DNA from: Bradysia coprophila
Taxonomy: Eukaryota > Arthropoda > Insecta > Diptera > Sciaridae
Assembly (NCBI RefSeq): GCF_014529535.1
Contig: NC_050735.1
Span: forward strand, 7,761,739 to 7,825,738
Length of the DNA: 64,000 nt
Direction of reading: 5' to 3'
Part shown: positions 45,821-57,041 of the stretch, piece by piece
Layout: the number at the start of each line of letters is the position of its first letter
Numbering within the stretch: the stretch's first letter is position 1
The notes under the pieces: model-generated
Told to the model about the DNA's origin: nothing
Database searches by the model: none
What the model saw: the letters and a program-made list of their open reading frames with translations, nothing else
Made by a program: the position numbers and the translations under genes

Positions 45821-46180
45821 GTTCTATAACAGATGATTATTAGATGATGTGAACGCATCCAACATTGATAGTCACAATATGGACTACAAAATTGGGTAGA
45901 TCATTTGGTGACGTTTAAAAGAAGAAGTGCAAATCAAGTGTGAGTGACAAAACTCTTGAATATTTTCCCAATCAAAGCCAAAAATTTAATCCAACTTTGT
46001 ACAAAATACGAGGCATATCGTTACGTTTTATCTCGATACGGGTGAGTTGAACCATATTTCGATAGATTGATTGTTATCAACACCAAAAAGTATATGAAAA
46101 ACCAAAACAAAACGTATTTCTAGATCTCACAGTAACCTCAACTTAATCAACTAATCGATTTACCACCCAACACAAAAGAA

Positions 46181-46897
46181 ATGGGTAACAAAGCAGTGAA
46201 ACAGCATTTTGAAACTGCTCAAAAGACCGGCGTTCTAAAAATATCCCAACAACGGTTACAAGAATTTCCGCCTCATCTGCGTGCCTTTCCCAACGTTCTT
46301 CGCACACTTGATCTATCTGAAAATCGATTTGTCACGATACCGGACAAAATAGCGGATTTCACGCTATTGAAACATTTAAATTTGAACGACAATCGATTGG
46401 TAGAATTGCCGGAAGCACTTGGTCTACTTGTCAAACTTGAGACTATAAATGCCATAAATAATCTTATCGTTAAATTGCCCAAACAATTAGCTAATTTAGT
46501 CAATTTGAAGCAAGTGCATCTAAGCAACAATCAAATAGCCGAATTTCCGACCATGTTTTGCGGTCTCAAGCATTTGGATATTTTAGAATTGTCGCGAAAC
46601 AAAATCACATCGATACCGAGCGATGTCAAAGACTTGCAAGTCACCGAACTGAATGTGAATCAAAATCAAATTTCGGTTATTGCTGAGGAATTGGCAGATT
46701 GTCCCAAGTTGAAAATATTCCGGGCGGAGGAGAATTGCCTACCGATAACCGGCATTCATTCGCGCATTTTAAAGGAATCGAAAATTTCGAATATTTACTT
46801 GGACGGGAATATGTTTCAATCGAAGCAGTTTGTTGATTTGGATGGTTACGAGGAATATATGGAACGGTACACGGCCGTGAAAAAGAAGATGTTTTGA
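46181..46897 (+). CDS. Lrrc57: Leucine-rich repeat-containing protein 57 (LRRC57)
   Basis: A single exon encodes 238 residues; human LRRC57 has 239. The N-terminus MGNKAVKQHFETAQKTGV has Gly at position 2, a possible myristoylation site as proposed for the family. It is followed by about seven leucine-rich repeats of the type LRTLDLSENRFVTIPDKIAD (residues ~38-200), including ELNVNQNQIS, and the conserved C-terminus YEEYMERYTAVKKKMF. The protein is a conserved cytoplasmic/membrane-associated LRR scaffold of unclear biochemical role. It is divergent from AP-3 mu, with 2.5 kb of MITE-rich DNA between them. The start AAAGAAATGGG is the first ATG and matches the family N-terminus. Confidence 0.93.
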   Translation: MGNKAVKQHFETAQKTGVLKISQQRLQEFPPHLRAFPNVLRTLDLSENRFVTIPDKIADFTLLKHLNLNDNRLVELPEALGLLVKLETINAINNLIVKLPKQLANLVNLKQVHLSNNQIAEFPTMFCGLKHLDILELSRNKITSIPSDVKDLQVTELNVNQNQISVIAEELADCPKLKIFRAEENCLPITGIHSRILKESKISNIYLDGNMFQSKQFVDLDGYEEYMERYTAVKKKMF

Positions 46898-47428
46898 GAA
46901 ATCGTTTCTTTTTTGGATTAAGTGGTTTTTTCTACACTTTTTGGTGTTTCCAAAAATTTTCAACTTTAAATATTATTTATCCTGAATTAATGCATGTGAA
47001 ATATAATTGTGAATCGGATCGATTGAGTCGATCGTTTTCATTTTTTTTAAAATAATTTTATCGCCAATGCAATTCATCACAAATTGTAAGCAACACGAAA
47101 ATATATTTGTTAAAATGAGTTAAGGTTTTTTTGGTTGAACAGAACACTTCATATTGAAGTAGTGCATTAGTCGGTTGGTGAAATGAAATTATCATACATT
47201 GTTTCACACGATCTGATGATTTTGACAGATGGCCCATACATTTTCTGTCAAAATTTCATTTCACAAGCTGCTTGTATACTTGGCTTTACAAGACCAAATA
47301 TTCTGACTGCAGTTGAATTCACAAACTGGCCGTTTAACTCTGAAACAATTTCAACTGTATTTTATCAGACTTGTTCTCGGTTGAAATTAAGATAATCAAA
47401 TAAGGCAAAGGAACTCGGGTGTTTCCAT

Positions 47429-47590
47429 CAAAGTATCTTAACACTGAACATAATGAAAATACACGAACACAACCTACTTTGAGGTGAATTTGTGGTGAGT
47501 TTATCGCATATCGATTCACATACGTACTGTGTGTTATCATAGGATATTCATCCGCTTTCAGTGTTTAATAAATATTTTACTTTACTTTTG
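47429..47590. mobile_element. Relative of the 45.66-kb MITE
   Basis: It starts CAAAGTATCTTAACACTGAA and has TTCAGTGTTTAATAAATATT at the right, matching the ends of the element at 45661-45820, and shares the inner TTGAGGTGAATTT. The right end is worn and no target duplication is visible. Confidence 0.6.
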
Positions 47591-48445
47591 TTTTTTGAGG
47601 TGATGAGGTTTTTTTCAACAAATTTCGCAACTAGAGGCTAATTGTAACATTTCCAGTCCGAACGTTTTTAAGTTTCACTCTTTTTCTGCTCAATAAACGA
47701 ACCGATTCTCACTGCAAAAAAAGAATCCATCACAAAACTTCCGACAAGGTTCTGTGAGGACCAGGACCGACCCTCTTTTTTAATAAATATTTTTATGAGC
47801 TCAAAGAAGTTTAATTTATATAGTCACTTGTGGCTAAACAAATTAAAAAAAAATTTTGGGTCAAATCCAGATTATGATTCATGAATTTGATTGTTTAGTG
47901 GGTAATGGCTAGCTGAGTAGGAAATAGGGGATGTGAGCTTCGGACAAACAAACTCAGTTTATATTAGCATACTTTTTCAATATTTCCTATAATTTACCAC
48001 CATCAGTAGTCGCGTAATTTTCCTTGTTTAAATAGCCTCGTAAATCAAGCCTAATTTCTATAATCTTATTACATAAATGTAAACAATCTCAATACACACA
48101 ACATACTAAGATTGTGTCCGAGTATATGGCTCTCACATTATTTGACCGTTGAAACCCCGATTTTTCTCAAACCAATAAGGAAACCTTGGCTGGCCTGTAA
48201 TAATTTTTCAGTACTTCATTCTTCGCTCTGGTAAATAAAATATCAATAAAATGTCATAGCAGTAAAGATGGTTTGAAAAAAATAGAACGCCTCTCGGCTG
48301 GGATAGAATACGCTTGTTGACGTGAATTTTGACGTGTTGTTGGTTCCACGAAAACCAAAATATCGTTCGACAAGCGCCGTCCATTCTACCTCATCGATCT
48401 ACCAACTCCTGGATTATGAGCCTAGTCTACCACAAAAACTTGCAG
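47591..48445. other. Intergenic before the palindromic array
   Basis: No gene or element recognised. Homology with the array units begins at about 48446. Confidence 0.45.
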
Positions 48446-48580
48446 TAGCGTAATGTAATAAAAAAACGGAAAATTTTCTTTCTTGCAATTTTATTTATTT
48501 CTAACTTAAAAGCTAATTTCATGTTCAAGTTCGGTTAAGCTCGGTCGGACATCGAGAAGAGAAGTTGAGAACTCTTCGAT

Positions 48581-49467
48581 CTAGCATGGGCATTGGAGTC
48601 CAAGGTTGCCCAATGAAGCTTGAAGGGCGGCAATGATGTTTTGTAATTCAGCACCTAGCTTACGTAAAACGACACGTACGTTAGCAACGACGCTATCAGC
48701 AACTTTAGCTACTTCGCATAAAAGATCGGCAACAATAACGGAGACTTGTGCAAGAAGTCCGTCCAAAGCGCAGCCGAGTGGGCTGTTTTGGAGCTGTTCG
48801 AGAAGGCAATCGAGGGTGTCGCTAATAACTTGGACAACTGCCTTGAGGGCCAATTGGAGTTGAGCCAAAGCATCATCAACGGCTTTGCTGACCTTGAAGA
48901 GGAGTTCGGCGACGGCTGCAACGACGGTTTGGAGAAGATCTTGGACGGCGCAAAGGAGGCTGTTGAGAACAACATCGAGTGAGGCGACGAGGTCATCAAG
49001 ACTGCCAGTAACATTTTCAAGGATGCATTGAACTTGACCAATGACATCGTTAAGTGTGACTCCGATATTGCCGATAAGACCGGTAACAACACCAGTAACA
49101 GTACCGGTAAGACCGTTAAGACCGCATCCATCGAGTGCAACGAGACCGTTGACTTGATCAATGATACCGTTCAAAGCAGCAGCGACAGCAGCGAGTAATT
49201 GTTCTACGATTTCAAGAACGGTTCCAACGAGATTGTTGATTGTGTCTTGAAGGTTGCCAACGAGTCCATTAAGGCTGCATGACAAATTTCCCAATACACC
49301 GTTAAGAACGCCTCCCAAGTTCAAGCCCAAGAGTGGGGTGGCACTGACGGACTAAAGGAAAGAGAATAGAAAAATTGTGTTAATTTTCGGTCCTTCTCTT
49401 CTATGAAAACTGCCAATTGACTTACGCCAACGGCAAGTACAGCCAAGAAAGCGACGATGAATTTCAT
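48581..49467 (-). CDS. Secreted Leu/Val/Ala-rich cysteine protein, copy 1
   Basis: Minus-strand exons are 49467-49426 (14 codons, MKFIVAFLAVLAVG) and 49351-48581, with a 74-bp GT-AG intron in phase 0, giving 270 residues. The signal peptide most likely ends at VSA|TP (residue 18). The mature chain is a series of predicted amphipathic helices (LNGLVGNLQDTINNLVG, ALAQLQLALKAVVQVI). It has nine cysteines (39, 90, 123, 148, 196, 208, 226, 268, 270), ending QCPC, two N-glycosylation sequons (NLS, NVT), and almost no aromatic residues. I do not recognise the family. A product needed in bulk (glue, silk, cuticle or gut-lining secretion) would fit the copy number. Two-exon architecture with a split leader is also known for sciarid DNA-puff secretory genes, but I cannot show homology. 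Asp223 is shared only with copy 5. Confidence 0.88.
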
Positions 49468-49526
49468 GGTTACAAGTAAGTACAATTCTGAAAGCAAACT
49501 GATGAGCATAACGATCTTTTGCCGGT

Positions 49527-49534
49527 CTTTTATA
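49527..49534 (-). promoter_or_regulatory. TATA box, copy 1
   Basis: TATAAAAG on the minus strand, about 60 bases before the ATG. Initiator-like CTCATCAGTTTGC lies about 25 bases downstream. Confidence 0.8.
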
Positions 49535-50768
49535 CTCCCACAAAAGTGGCGATGACGCTAGTATCGTCAATTGATCCAATAATTGAAAATGAAAATTCAC
49601 AGTTCATCTAGCCACCAGATCAAACACACCTCTGCTGTTCGGTTTTAATTTTTACTTTGGTACTTGTTGTTGTTGTTGTTTATGATGCCGAAAATTAATT
49701 CCTCTCTAACTTACCTGTAATTAGAGTCGCTTTTGCAAACAAATTAGTTTCGTTCGAATATTTTAATAAGTAAAATTTGCAATTTGATCTCGAAATATTG
49801 TTTTTGTTTTCCGTGTCCCATCGCTAAATTATGAGGAGATTGCGGTAAGCCTCATTAATATGGCACGTGTATTTGGGATTGTATCGATCACGAGCACACT
49901 AATTTAAATATCGCAAAATTGTGCGTCAACGGATGCAGTCGCTTGAGTCGGTCTCAGTCATTTGACCTTTGAGATATCTTCGTTTTGAGATTTCGATGTT
50001 TGAAAAACGTTTCTTCAGATCACTGGCTTCTTTGCCTAATACGATAGGGAAGTAATTATGGATAATAACCTGTTGGCAACTTGACCACATCGTTACACAA
50101 TTAATCTTATTTTATTCGATCAGTGTGTTGCATTAGAACAGATTTTAAGTGACCGACAAAATTGACCTTTTTTGGCCATTGCCACAAATAAACGTGCGCT
50201 CAAAACACGCTTAAGCAACTACAGAATTTCGATGAAATAGCTGTATGTTCGAGTTGCCAACACTTTCCTACCCGCTCATGTAAAAATACTGACGATCGTA
50301 GGAATGTTCCAAACATCGAAGTCTGTGAAACGATGATTTTTTGAAAGATTAATCGACAAGGACTAGGACTCAAGCGATTGCATCCATTGACGTAAAACAC
50401 ACATATAATAATATGCGTTACAAGTTACACATGCACACACGTGCCATATTAATGAGGCTTACCGCAATCTTCGCATAATTTAGCGATGGAACACGGAAAG
50501 CAAAAACAAAATTTCGAGATCGAATTGCAAATTTTCCTGACTAAAATATTCGAACGAAACTAATTTGTTTGCAAACGCGACTCTAATTACAGGTAAGTTA
50601 GAGAGGAATTAATTTTCGGCAACAACAACCACAACAATAAGTAGCAGAATAAAAATTAAAACCGAACAGCAGAGGTGTGTTTGATCAGGTGGCTAGATGA
50701 ATGTGAATTTTCATTTTCAATTATTGGATCAATTGACGATACTAGCGTCATCGCCACTTTTGTGGGAG
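49535..50768. promoter_or_regulatory. Shared divergent promoter region, copies 1 and 2
   Basis: The outer parts (to about 49870 and from about 50437) are inverted copies, including CCTGTAATTAGAGTCGC and ATATTAATGAGGCTTACCGC. The centre is single-copy. Compared with the 57.1-58.3 kb equivalent it has about 39 extra bases near 50128-50166. Paired regulation of both genes from this region is likely. Confidence 0.6.
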
Positions 50769-50776
50769 TATAAAAG
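50769..50776 (+). promoter_or_regulatory. TATA box, copy 2
   Basis: TATAAAAGACCGG, identical to the other copies. Confidence 0.75.
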
Positions 50777-50835
50777 ACCGGCAAAAGATCGTTATGCTCA
50801 TCAGTTTGCTTTCAGAATTGTACTTACTTGTAATC

Positions 50836-51722
50836 ATGAAATTCATCGTCGCTTTCTTGGCTGTACTTGCCGTTGGCGTAAGTCAATTGGCAGTTTTCAT
50901 AGAAGAGAAGGACCGAAAATTAACATAATTTTTCTATTCTCTTTCCTTTAGTCCGTCAGTGCCACCCCACTCTTGGGCTTGAACTTGGGAGGTGTTCTTA
51001 ACGGTGTATTGGGAAATTTGTCATGCAGCCTTAATGGACTCGTTGGCAACCTTCAAGACACAATCAACAATCTCGTTTGAACCGTTCTTGAAATCGTAGA
51101 ACAATTACTCGCTGCTGTCGCTGCTGCTTTGAACGGTATCATTGATCAAGTCAACGGTCTCGTTGCACTCGATGGATGCGGTCTTAACGGTCTTACCGGT
51201 ACTGTTACTGGTGTTGTTACCGGTCTTATCGGCAATATCGGAGTCACACTTAACGATGTCATTGGTCAAGTTCAATGCATCCTTGAAAATGTTACTGGCA
51301 GTCTTGATGACCTCGTCGCCTCACTCGATGTTGTTCTCAACAGCCTCCTTTGCGCCGTCCAAGATCTTCTCCAAACCGTCGTTGCAGCCGTCGCCGAACT
51401 CCTCTTCAAGGTCAGCAAAGCCGTTGATGATGCTTTGGCTCAACTCCAATTGGCCCTCAAGGCAGTTGTCCAAGTTATTAGCGACACCCTCGATTGCCTT
51501 CTCGAACAGCTCCAAAACAGCCCACTCGGCTGCGCTTTGGACGGACTTCTTGCACAAGTCTCCGTTATTGTTGCCGAGCTTTTATGCGAAGTAGCTAAAG
51601 TTGCTGATAGCGTCGTTGCTAACGTACGTGTCGTTTTACGTAAGCTAGGTGCTGAATTACAAAACATCATTGCCGCCCTTCAAGCTTCATTGGGCAACCT
51701 TGGACTCCAATGCCCATGCTAG
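50836..51722 (+). pseudogene. Secreted cysteine protein, copy 2, nonsense-mutated
   Basis: Exons 50836-50877 and 50952-51722 are otherwise identical in layout to the intact copies. A single G-to-T change turns the GGA codon of Gly57 into TGA (51078-51080), so only 56 residues would be made. The base before CATG also differs (TAATCATG against TAACCATG). The rest of the frame is open and nearly unchanged, so the loss is very recent or the frame is being maintained by conversion. It carries Glu223. Confidence 0.9.
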
Positions 51723-53059
51723 ATCGAAGAGTTCTCAACTTCTCTTCTCGATGACCGACCGAGCTTAATCGAACTTGAACATGAAATTAGCTTTTAAGTT
51801 AGAAAATAATAAAATTGCAAGAAAGAAAATTTTCCGTTTTTTTTATTACATTATGCGCATTTACTGTTGACCGAATATCGTTCCTATCACTCCATTTCCA
51901 TTTACTCTAACATCAAACCTGATCATTTTCTCAATGGACACTTTACGCCATCTCATTGTCAAAGAATGTGATCAAAAATATGTCGAATATTTTCAGCGCC
52001 ACACCGATGAGGTGGTATATAATTATGAGTCATCTCTCAATGGGTTGTGATTTTCGCCATTTTAAGAGGAAGAAGAATGACGTTTCAGGTCTATGACGCT
52101 CAGTAAATACACAATTTGTGAAACTATTTATGTTTCAGGCATGTAGTATACGTTGAATAAATTGGTTTATTGAGTCTATATCTCAATTTCAATAGATCAT
52201 TGAAGTGAACAATCAAAAAGAAAATGTTGACATTGGCGCTGGCGATCAGTTTCGACGGTCAAACCATGAACTTTCATCACAACCCATTGTTAAATAAAGT
52301 TTTCTTAAGATATCAGAATCGCCTGTGATCAATTGCTCTACAAATACATGTAATGGGAACGAATCCAATCGGTATGTCATCCACAGAGTGCAATTGTGTA
52401 CCACATACTAACGTAATTAAGTACGCCAATACTCAATTGAACGTATTGACTTCACTTATCCAGTCTAACGGAAATCAAACTTGATAAAAAAAAGTTCTCT
52501 CGTGTGCATCGTGTGCCTAAAAAAGCATTTATCATCGAGTTGTATACTATGTTTTTCGCAATAAAGGCAACAGAAAGTCCAAGTCATACTTTTCGTCACT
52601 TGTTGAAATCTGCAGATAGAGTGGATACATATTCGTCAATAATGTCTGACAGTGACGTTTATACTGCTATGTCGCCTTTTCGATATGAAAATTAATTGTG
52701 ATGAGCAAACTGTGACATTGCTGCCTCTAGCATTTGCTAGCTCCTTCCGTTTCGATTACCTATGAATCACAGGCTGTGATGTTAACCTGTAAGTCTGTGT
52801 TTGATTTTAGTTTATACAGTATTTTGTTTGACGTTTTGTTGATTATGAATTTTGACAATGTGTTTTTTTTTTATTATTTGTTATTGATATTTTGACGATG
52901 ACTTTTTGACCTAATGTAGTCTTGCATATTGTGAATTTATTTTGTGTATAATCATGTTACATGTTTTTTTGTACTTCACACGTACCCCCACGAAGAAGTG
53001 ATAATAAATTTGATTTGACTTTTGCCACAATATGGAAGCTTAAAATTATTTTAATTTTT

Positions 53060-53306
53060 CCACGCCATTAGTCGTATAAATTTATACGTCAGATAGAGCT
53101 TTTTTCTCCTTTGTTACGATCTGACAGTTTTTCTATTTTAAAACATTTTGGTCCAAAAAAATATGAAAAACCACTTAAAACAGCATAGATATCTCAATTT
53201 TAGTTTTCATTTCCATACTAAATCGCAAAATAGAAAAACTGACAGATCGTAACAAGGGAGAAAAAAGCTCTATCTGACGCATAAATTTATACGACTAATG
53301 GCGTGG
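53060..53306. mobile_element. CCACGCC fold-back MITE, copy 3 (deleted arm)
   Basis: Full ends but only 247 bp: the inner part of the left arm and the loop are missing, joining TTCTATTTT to AAAACATTTTGG. The same deletion is in copy 4, so it predates the unit duplication. Confidence 0.88.
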
Positions 53307-54632
53307 ATTGTTCTGAGTTGACATTTTTTTAGTGCACCACATGAATTATTGGTATCGTGTTCAGACACGCACAACGTCGTAGCGTCTGCTACGCCCTCCT
53401 CTTGTTTATAATAGCTTCACTAGAATGTATACCTGAATTCCGGAGCTATTGAAACTATGCCACTGGTAGATCTCGAAAGAGCTTGAATTTATGAACTAGT
53501 AATGTGACATTATTCTTCTTAATCAAAACTTTTTAATCAATTAATTACACTCAATAACTGGTTGAGAATGGGCAATTTATGAAGTGAAAGCGAATGACAA
53601 TAAGTTGATCCGGGAAACTTCCAATAGTTATCTAAATAATAAGTTAGAGACAGCCAATGTAATTTTGAATGCTATTTATTATATGAACATTCTCGATTAA
53701 ATTATGTTGTTAATTTAGAACAGTTGTTGGCAACTGTAATGATATCAAATTAATAATCTAACACACACTCTCAATTTGATATCATTATCCTCACAAAAAT
53801 GAAATGTTGTCACTCCGGATTCGTTCAAATTGTCAAATGTTCCAATAAGACCCGAATTGTTTACTATTGCAGTAAGATATCACAAAGTTCTCACTCGTCC
53901 GAGCTGTGTAATATTGCAATAAGATACCGCAACTCGGAGTTGTCTAATGTTAGGTTCACTCTGGTCGCAAACTTCACACTCGTTGTAGTTGTCTAATGTT
54001 AGATTTGCTTGACTTTTTTAATTCTATATACTCACTGTAGTAAGTAGTATATATTTATATATATGTTATTTTAGGTATATACTGCCTATTAATTATCAAA
54101 TCTCAACAGAGTAAAATCCTGTTTTTCTGGAGTAGTTTCTCATCCCGACATGGCCCATCTTCGAACTTAACCTCAGGAATTCCATTCCTCATCGTATCGA
54201 TTAAAAAAAATCATGGAAATCGGTTAAGAAATACTCAAGTTATTGTCGTGGCAAAAAAAAAATTACAAACAATTACGTTTTTCATCACATTTCATATATT
54301 GTGTGGTTACAGACATTTTAGGGTGCAACATTTATTTCCGCGCTGAATTGAGACTACTAATCGCTTGAACATCAACTTCGTCGCTCTTTTCCCATGAGTA
54401 ACTTCAGCGATCTTGCTTCCAATTGCTTTTGTTAGTTTAATTTTCTTCTTTGCTGGACGTCGTGTTTAAATTTAGTTTCACTTTCACTAACCCTAAGACG
54501 AATATATTTGTGTTGTTTTACAGTGTTTCCCGGAATATAGATATTAAGTTCGAAGCTACAAACGTTTAGAATAGAGATGTTACAATTTTTTGATATTTTT
54601 GAATAGGCCGACACGATGCGACACGGAATAAT

Positions 54633-55969
54633 AGAGAACTTTAGCAAATCACACAATAACGACAAAACCAATAATTCTCAACAATAACGAAAACGATATT
54701 GACACGGAAAAATTTTATCATTGTGAATGAGGTGAGATGGGTAAATATGTTCACAAATCATGGTGTGTCATGTGGTGGGGATACCGGTATCCCAACCTAG
54801 AAAATGTGGATTTTGTATCACGAATGCCGGTGGTATCTCAACTGAGATACACGCATTTTGTATCACGGATGCCGGTAAACCGAGTGTAGATTTTTCTTTT
54901 ACTTATACCGGGATACTGGTATCCCAACTGATATTCACGCATTTGTCTTGTTTTAATACATTCGATGCGCGGAATGTTAATTGGTAAATTATAGTAGCTT
55001 TAATGCATAAAATTAATTGAAGTTCATGTCGCTGTAAAATCTGTTCTGATTAATCCCGACGATTTGTGTTATGTACCTTGTAAAGAAGTCAAAAGAAAGT
55101 GTTGAATAAAGGCTGTGATTATGTAAAAAAAAAAATATTCACGCATTTTGTATCACGGATGCCGGAATCCCAACTGATATACACGCATTTTGTCTCACGA
55201 ATGTCGGTATCTCAACTGAGATACACGCATTTTGTATCACGAATGCCGGTATCCCAATTGAGATACACGCATTTTGCATCACGGATGCCGGTATCCCAAT
55301 TGATATTCACGCATTTTGTATCACGGATGCCGGTATACCGAGTGTAGATAATTCTTTTACTTATACCGGGATACTGGTATCCCAACTGATATTCACGCAT
55401 TTTGTATCACGGATGCCGGAATCCCAACTGATATACACGCATTTTGTCTCACGAATGTCGGTATCTCAACTGAGATACACGCATTTTGTATCACGAATGC
55501 CGGAATACCGACTTAGAAAGTGTGGATTTTCCTTTTATTTATACCGGGATACCGCCCAATTGAAATACACTCATTTTTGTATCAGGGAAACCGGTGTCAC
55601 TACTTAGAAAGTGTGGATTTCCTTTTAGTTATGGCTGACATAGCTCGCCTTTAGAGCGCCAAATTGGCAAGGAATTTAGAGTAGCGCTAGATTTCTATGT
55701 TAATAGTGTAATTTCGCGATTATACGGCAGTATATAGACAATTTCAACCCGAAAAGTTATGTGCTTCTATTTGAATTTCATTTTTGTTTAAGTATCTACT
55801 TTCACAAGAAAGTTTGAATTTTACCACCACATAACACACCATGATTTGTGAACATATTTACTTATCTCGCCTCATTCACAATGATAAAATTTTTCCGTGT
55901 CAATATCGTTTTCGTTATTGTTGGGAATTATTGGTTCTGTCGTTATTGTATGATTTGCTAAAGTTCTCT
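54633..55969. mobile_element. 1337-bp long-TIR element, present in one spacer only
   Basis: It starts AGAGAACTTTAGCAAATC and ends GATTTGCTAAAGTTCTCT. The inverted ends continue for about 145 bases (to CACACCATGATTTGTGAACA). AAT flanks both sides (54630-54632, 55970-55972). The corresponding site in spacer 2, near 62170, reads GGAATAATGTTACTG without the element, which defines both borders exactly. The interior is a 42-bp minisatellite. No transposase. Confidence 0.93.
54775..55620. repeat. 42-bp minisatellite inside the TIR element
   Basis: Units of the type GCATTTTGTATCACGAATGC + CGGTATCTCAACTGAGATAC + AC repeat from about 54780 to 55600, interrupted near 54950-55130 by unrelated sequence. 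GATACCGG/CCGGTATC makes the array locally palindromic. ORFs across it (14-residue repeats) follow from the period being divisible by three. Confidence 0.85.
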
Positions 55970-56154
55970 AATGTTACTGAAATAATGTTAACAGTCAATT
56001 CGGTCAACAGTAAATGCGAATAATGTAATAAAAAAAACGGAAAATTTTCTTTCTTGCAATTTGATTATTTATTTCTAACTTAAAAGCTAATTTCATGTTC
56101 AAGTTCGATTAAGCTCGGTCGGTCATCGAGAAGAGAAGTTGAGAACTCTTCGAT

Positions 56155-57041
56155 CTAGCATGGGCATTGGAGTCCAAGGTTGCCCAATGAAGCTTGAAGG
56201 GCGGCAATGATGTTTTGTAATTCAGCACCTAGCTTACGTAAAACGACACGTACGTTAGCAACGACGCTATCAGCAACTTTAGCTACTTCGCATAAAAGCT
56301 CGGCAACAATAACGGAGACTTGTGCAAGAAGTCCGTCCAAAGCGCAGCCGAGTGGGCTGTTTTGGAGCTGTTCGAGAAGGCAATCGAGGGTGTCGCTAAT
56401 AACTTGGACAACTGCCTTGAGGGCCAATTGGAGTTGAGCCAAAGCATCATCAACGGCTTTGCTGACCTTGAAGAGGAGTTCGGCGACGGCTGCAACGACG
56501 GTTTGGAGAAGATCTTGGACGGCGCAAAGGAGGCTGTTGAGAACAACATCGAGTGAGGCGACGAGGTCATCAAGACTGCCAGTAACATTTTCAAGGATGC
56601 ATTGAACTTGACCAATGACATCGTTAAGTGTGACTCCGATATTGCCGATAAGACCGGTAACAACACCAGTAACAGTACCGGTAAGACCGTTAAGACCGCA
56701 TCCATCGAGTGCAACGAGACCGTTGACTTGATCAATGATACCGTTCAAAGCAGCAGCGACAGCAGCGAGTAATTGTTCTACGATTTCAAGAACGGTTCCA
56801 ACGAGATTGTTGATTGTGTCTTGAAGGTTGCCAACGAGTCCATTAAGGCTGCATGACAAATTTCCCAATACACCGTTAAGAACACCTCCCAAGTTCAAGC
56901 CCAAGAGTGGGGTGGCACTGACGGACTAAAGGAAAGAGAATAGAAAAATTATGTTAATTTTCGGTCCTTCTCTTCTATGAAAACTGCCAATTGACTTACG
57001 CCAACGGCAAGTACAGCCAAGAAAGCGACGATGAATTTCAT
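56155..57041 (-). CDS. Secreted Leu/Val/Ala-rich cysteine protein, copy 3
   Basis: Exons 57041-57000 and 56925-56155 on the minus strand give the same 270-residue precursor as copy 1, apart from Glu223 in place of Asp223. All nine cysteines and both sequons are kept. The intron shares the variant ATTATGTTAATT with copy 2, although copy 2 lies on the other strand. It converges on copy 2 and diverges from copy 4. No disabling change. Confidence 0.88.

Larger units (their letters stand above)
51860..56020. other. Convergent spacer 1 (between copies 2 and 3)
   Basis: About 2.8 kb is shared with the spacer at 59400-62220, plus the inserted element at 54633-55969. It contains a CCACGCC MITE at 53060 and an identical 63-codon ORF in both spacers (52504-52695; 60044-60235). 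That ORF may simply be inherited with the unit. No recognised gene. Confidence 0.6.

Noticed and set aside
48633..48982. Open frames antisense to the secreted-protein genes (76, 78 and 150 codons, in every copy)
   Set aside because: They lie wholly within the real exon on other frames, repeat identically in all copies because the exon does, and have no independent start context or signal.
52504..52695. 63-codon ORF found identically at 60044-60235
   Set aside because: Identity is explained by duplication of the whole unit, so it is not evidence of selection. No domain or signal peptide.
55099..55607. Repetitive ORFs with YTHFVSRMPVSQLR units
   Set aside because: They arise from the 42-bp minisatellite of the inserted element, and similar frames exist on both strands.
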